32,135 nucleotides of DNA from a virus. The notes under the pieces were generated by a model. That model did no database searches and had not been told where the DNA came from. It saw only the letters and a list, made by a program, of their open reading frames with translations. The stretch lies in IMG/VR virus record IMGVR_UViG_3300036801_000473, positions 1 through 32,135 of that record; one strand, 5' to 3'. The position numbers were made by a program, and so were the translations under genes. This document shows positions 29,615-32,135 of the stretch, piece after piece (positions within the stretch are counted from its first letter, which is position 1; every line of letters begins with the position of its first letter).

Positions 29615-29926
29615 GTGTCGCGCCTTCGGCGCTGGATATGAACAACACGGACATGAATGCTGAGCCGTCAGGATTGCGGTTGAGCGTTTCGTGAGAACTC
29701 CCTGCAACTGCATGGAACAGGAAACAGCACCGGGGTCCTTCGACTCCGCGCCCGCGATTTCACAATAGGAAAAGATCCACACGGCGCTTCGCTCAGGATG
29801 ACAAGAGTTATAGCGGTATCGCTGGCAATCAAAAAGCTGAGAGTAAAAAGCCAAAAGCCAAAAGCTTGACCGGCTCGAAGGTCTGAATTCCAAAAAACAA
29901 AAACAATACAGAGAGAGGAAAAAACT
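29615..29926 (+). other. 312-base gap with inverted host repeat
   Basis: I see no convincing gene; a 27-codon frame overlaps the endolysin stop (GTG 29611 to TGA 29692-29694, ending RLSVS) but has no further support. The gap contains copy 2 of the CATCCTGAGCGAAG repeat in reverse (29733-29803), an AAAAGCCAAAAGCC run (about 29850-29870), and ends at the GAGAGAGG ribosome site of the next gene. Confidence 0.5.
29733..29803 (-). repeat. interspersed repeat, copy 2 (inverted relative to 3632)
   Basis: Read on the minus strand it begins TGTCATCCTGAGCGAAGC (complement of 29786-29803) and ends AGTCGAAGGACCC (complement of 29733-29745), with 40 bases between, against 38 in copy 1. Confidence 0.6.
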
Positions 29927-30667
29927 ATGAACCTGACAACCTGGTTCAAGGGGCTGGGTGTGTTTGTGCTCAGCTCATTTGTTACGGCGCTGGCCACGAT
30001 GACACTGGATCCGGCCAGCTTTAACTTTACCAAGCCCGGGCTGATGAAGGTGGGCGCAGCGGTGCTGGTGTTTGGGGTGAAGTCTGTGCTGCTGTATCTG
30101 AAACAGTCTCCGCTGCCGGGAAACCAGCCGGCGGGAATTACGAACTGGACACGCGTGAGCGGCGTGCTGGCGTTTTGCATGGTGCTGCCGGCCAGCGCCG
30201 TGCTGGCGGGCTGCGTGAGCTCATGGGACCAGACCACATATGAATCACTGGCGGCGAGCAAGGCGCTGATTGATTGCGCCGTGGCGGGTTATAACCATTT
30301 TGATACCGATATTCGGAACAGCTGCGCGGCCGATCCGCAGGATGCGGCGTTTGATCCGCAAGCGTTTTACCTGCCGCAGACCGGCGCCGCGCAACAGGCG
30401 GTGGAAAAAGCCAGACAGATACAGGTGGCAGCCGTGGAGGCATTTGCCGCATACGCCGTTGCCAAAGTGGGGAAGAGTGATGCGGCGACGCTGCAAGAAA
30501 AAGAAGCGGCGGTGATTACCTATCTGAACCAGTTGCCGGCGTTGGTGAACGCAGTCCGCGGGCTAATGGGGAAGAATACGGTGGGCACGGTGAGCAAGCT
30601 ACCTGACACTGGCGATCCGGTGCGTGCGATTGCTGCGCTGAAGCCTGCGTTCCAGATGGCGCATTAA
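29927..30667 (+). CDS. holin-like membrane protein fused to a lipoprotein-like domain
   Basis: 246 residues, GAGAGAGG upstream. Two N-terminal membrane segments (LGVFVLSSFVTALATM, about 10-26, and VGAAVLVFGVKSVLLYL, about 42-58) look holin-like. A third hydrophobic stretch ends in a perfect lipobox, VLPASAVLAGC with Cys96, normally only seen at the start of a lipoprotein. The remaining 150 residues are helical and Ala/Gln-rich, with two further cysteines. It follows the endolysin. It may be a fusion of holin and outer spanin-like lipoprotein, or a three-pass membrane protein whose lipobox is coincidental. Confidence 0.6.
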   Translation: MNLTTWFKGLGVFVLSSFVTALATMTLDPASFNFTKPGLMKVGAAVLVFGVKSVLLYLKQSPLPGNQPAGITNWTRVSGVLAFCMVLPASAVLAGCVSSWDQTTYESLAASKALIDCAVAGYNHFDTDIRNSCAADPQDAAFDPQAFYLPQTGAAQQAVEKARQIQVAAVEAFAAYAVAKVGKSDAATLQEKEAAVITYLNQLPALVNAVRGLMGKNTVGTVSKLPDTGDPVRAIAALKPAFQMAH

Positions 30668-30742
30668 CTACGCAATAAGCGCGTGCGGCCGGAGATCGCG
30701 AAAAATAAAAACCAGAGAAAACAGAATGCAGAGAGGTGCATG

Positions 30743-31024
30743 ATGGCGAGCAATCCTATTACGAGTATTTCAACGGCGGACAAATTGAAGCAGGCGCTAC
30801 AGACGGTGACGGACGCAGCGCTTTTTATTGAGCAGATACTGGCGGCGGTGAGTGGGGATGGGTTTGATGCTGCTGGTGTGGAGCAATTGACGTCGGCATT
30901 TGGCAATCTGGCGGCGGTGGCGATACAGGCGGCGCATGATGCGATGGGCATAACGATTACGCCGGAGAGTGTGCTGGCGCTGATGCCGGTAAGCACTCCG
31001 CTGGCGCAACCGCAAGGGAGCTGA
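30743..31024 (+). CDS. small Ala-rich helical protein in lysis region
   Basis: 93 residues from ATG 30743, four bases after GAGAGGTG (30731-30738); ATG 30740 is too close to the site. The sequence is helical with hydrophobic faces (AALFIEQILAAV, GNLAAVAIQAAHDAM) and no charged tail. It follows the lipobox protein. No family recognised; conceivably a lysis accessory or a phage-particle minor protein. Confidence 0.55.
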   Translation: MASNPITSISTADKLKQALQTVTDAALFIEQILAAVSGDGFDAAGVEQLTSAFGNLAAVAIQAAHDAMGITITPESVLALMPVSTPLAQPQGS

Positions 31025-31084
31025 GAGGCGATGAGCAGGGGATTTGTGAGAACACCATATGTTGTTGTGACAGGTCCCCTGAGA

Positions 31085-31106
31085 TCGCTACATTTTGTTG
31101 TAGCGA
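31085..31106. promoter_or_regulatory. perfect inverted repeat TCGCTACA...TGTAGCGA upstream of integrase
   Basis: TCGCTACA (31085-31092), six-base spacer TTTTGT, TGTAGCGA (31099-31106), about 100 bases before the integrase start in an otherwise gene-poor 178-base gap. It could be an operator, an integrase arm site or a terminator; no U-tract follows. Confidence 0.45.
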
Positions 31107-31202
31107 ATGAAACGCGAATCACATAGGATAGCGGCTGAACCTAAGTAGTAACTCTCTTGCCGCTCCCGTGGCTGGAGCAGGCCCCAGGCAGGTACCAACT
31201 CT

Positions 31203-32135
31203 ATGAAAGTGACTACACCATTACAGTTCAGGACTCTGCCTTTTGCAGAAGCAGCCAGGCAATGGCTGGAGATAAAGAAACTGCACAGCAAGAAGCCGCG
31301 CACGATTGAAATGTATGAATGGTATATACGCAATCTAAAGAAAGGCTTTGATGGCTTGCTGCTGTCACAGATACATATTGGGCATTTTCTGGAATATCAG
31401 CGAGAGAGGCGGCTTGCGGCGGGAGCTTCCTGCGTGAACCATGAATTGAATGCGCTGGCGCAGATTCTGAAGATGGCGGAATTGTGGGACCTGATTGAAA
31501 AACACTACAAGCCGCTGCCGCTGCCAAACTGGACGCCGCCAAAAGTCTTGAGCGCGACGGAGGAAGAGAGATTCTTCCGGGTTGTGGCAGGGAAGCCGGA
31601 TTGGAGCGTGGCTTACTGGGCGGTGTCGCTGACGAATAATACGTCTGCGATGGGAATTGAGTTGAGGTCGCTACAACTGAAAGATGTGTTTCTGGACCAT
31701 GAGCCACCGACGATCCATATCCCTGATGGCAAGGTGAAAAATGAGTTTCGGGCACGCGTGGTGCCGCTGAACGCAGTGGCCGCGAAACAAGCACGCAGGA
31801 TCGTGGAGCGGGCGAAGAAGCTGGGAGCGTGGCGTCCGGAGCACTATATTTTTCCGTTTCGGGTGAAGCGCGGATGCTACGACGTTACGAGGCCAGCGTC
31901 GCCATACTTTATACGGTCGGCATTCCGGAGCATGCGCGAAACAACAGGGTTGGACTGGCTGCAGCCAAGGAACTTTCGCAATCAGATCATCACGAAGCTG
32001 TTTGAGTCGGGCGCGCCGGACGAGACGATTATGTCGATTGCGGGACACCAGTCGATCAAGATGTCGCGATATTACTCACGGATAAGAATTACCGCGAAAG
32101 CAGAGGCGCTGGACGCAATCTGCCCGCGATCTTAA
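31203..32135 (+). CDS. int: tyrosine recombinase / integrase, atypical catalytic residues
   Basis: 310 residues ending exactly at the window end. The N-terminal SAM-like core-binding domain (residues 10-105, FAEAARQWLEIKKLHSKKPR) and the catalytic domain (115-310) are both present. The conserved Lys strand (DGKVKNEFRARVVPL), Arg259, H282 in AGHQS and Tyr291 (SRYYSRI) can be aligned. The first catalytic Arg, usually in T-x-x-R-x-x-E-L, is Met150 in NTSAMGIELRSL, and the HxxR box reads RNFR (256-259), so the His is Arg. AGG to ATG would explain the first change. It could be inactive or use a divergent active site. Confidence 0.85.
   Translation: MKVTTPLQFRTLPFAEAARQWLEIKKLHSKKPRTIEMYEWYIRNLKKGFDGLLLSQIHIGHFLEYQRERRLAAGASCVNHELNALAQILKMAELWDLIEKHYKPLPLPNWTPPKVLSATEEERFFRVVAGKPDWSVAYWAVSLTNNTSAMGIELRSLQLKDVFLDHEPPTIHIPDGKVKNEFRARVVPLNAVAAKQARRIVERAKKLGAWRPEHYIFPFRVKRGCYDVTRPASPYFIRSAFRSMRETTGLDWLQPRNFRNQIITKLFESGAPDETIMSIAGHQSIKMSRYYSRIRITAKAEALDAICPRS

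Noticed and set aside
31031-31126. 31-codon ORF before the integrase
   Set aside because: AGAGG is too close to the ATG, and the ORF runs straight through the perfect inverted repeat at 31085-31106.
31025-32135. tRNA or att core next to the integrase
   Set aside because: No tRNA-like cloverleaf and no direct repeat to the left part of the window could be found by eye; the attachment site probably lies outside.

Overview
The window is most of a siphovirus-type prophage, read left to right on the + strand. It begins inside a small upstream gene and ends exactly at the stop codon of a tyrosine recombinase. The host is probably a Gram-negative soil bacterium. I favour an Acidobacteriota member, because of the moderate-to-high GC, an outer-membrane barrel cargo gene, lipobox and Sec-signal proteins, and intergenic REP-like hairpins and a CATCCTGAGCGAAG...GTCGAAGGAYCC repeat of the kind I associate with that phylum. 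This host call is inference from style; there is no rRNA or tRNA in the window.

Layout. (1) 1-1513: a run of overlapping small Cys-rich ORFs. (2) 1534-3498: large terminase. (3) 3499-10219: a 6.7 kb accessory island between terminase and portal, where most phages have nothing. It holds a minus-strand three-gene operon (phosphoesterase/phospholipase C, small basic protein, outer-membrane barrel), a minus-strand EndoIII-like FeS protein with an altered active site, a winged-helix regulator facing a strong sigma70-type promoter, small plus-strand ORFs, and a secreted protein. (4) 10220-16339: head module: portal, XkdF-like protease with a nested scaffold start, HK97-fold capsid with an inserted domain, connector, gp10-like protein and tail terminator. 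(5) 16435-20668: tail tube, tail chaperones G and GT (-1 frameshift), a self-contained moron, and tape measure. (6) 20670-25699: DUF2460, DUF2163, NlpC/P60 and a J-like tail tip protein, in the order used by gene transfer agents. (7) 25833-28136: a tail fibre with a signal peptide and a convergent TylF-type O-methyltransferase. (8) 28264-31024: small membrane protein, HNH nuclease, GH108 endolysin, a holin-like/lipoprotein fusion and a small protein. (9) 31203-32135: integrase lacking two usual catalytic residues.

How the parts work together: terminase, portal, protease/scaffold and capsid build and fill the head; the connector, gp10-like and terminator proteins join it to a long tail whose length is set by a 659-residue tape measure with the G/GT chaperones; the GTA-type tip cassette and fibre handle adsorption and wall penetration; the 28.2-31.0 kb block provides lysis. 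Stop/start overlaps (ATGA, GTGA, TAATG) couple many genes, and compact hairpins, some with U-tracts, sit in front of many late genes. Reverse-strand or self-contained cargo (phosphoesterase operon, winged-helix/EndoIII-like pair, secreted moron, methyltransferase) looks like lysogenic-conversion DNA. No CI-type repressor, replication genes, tRNA or att core could be identified inside the window.
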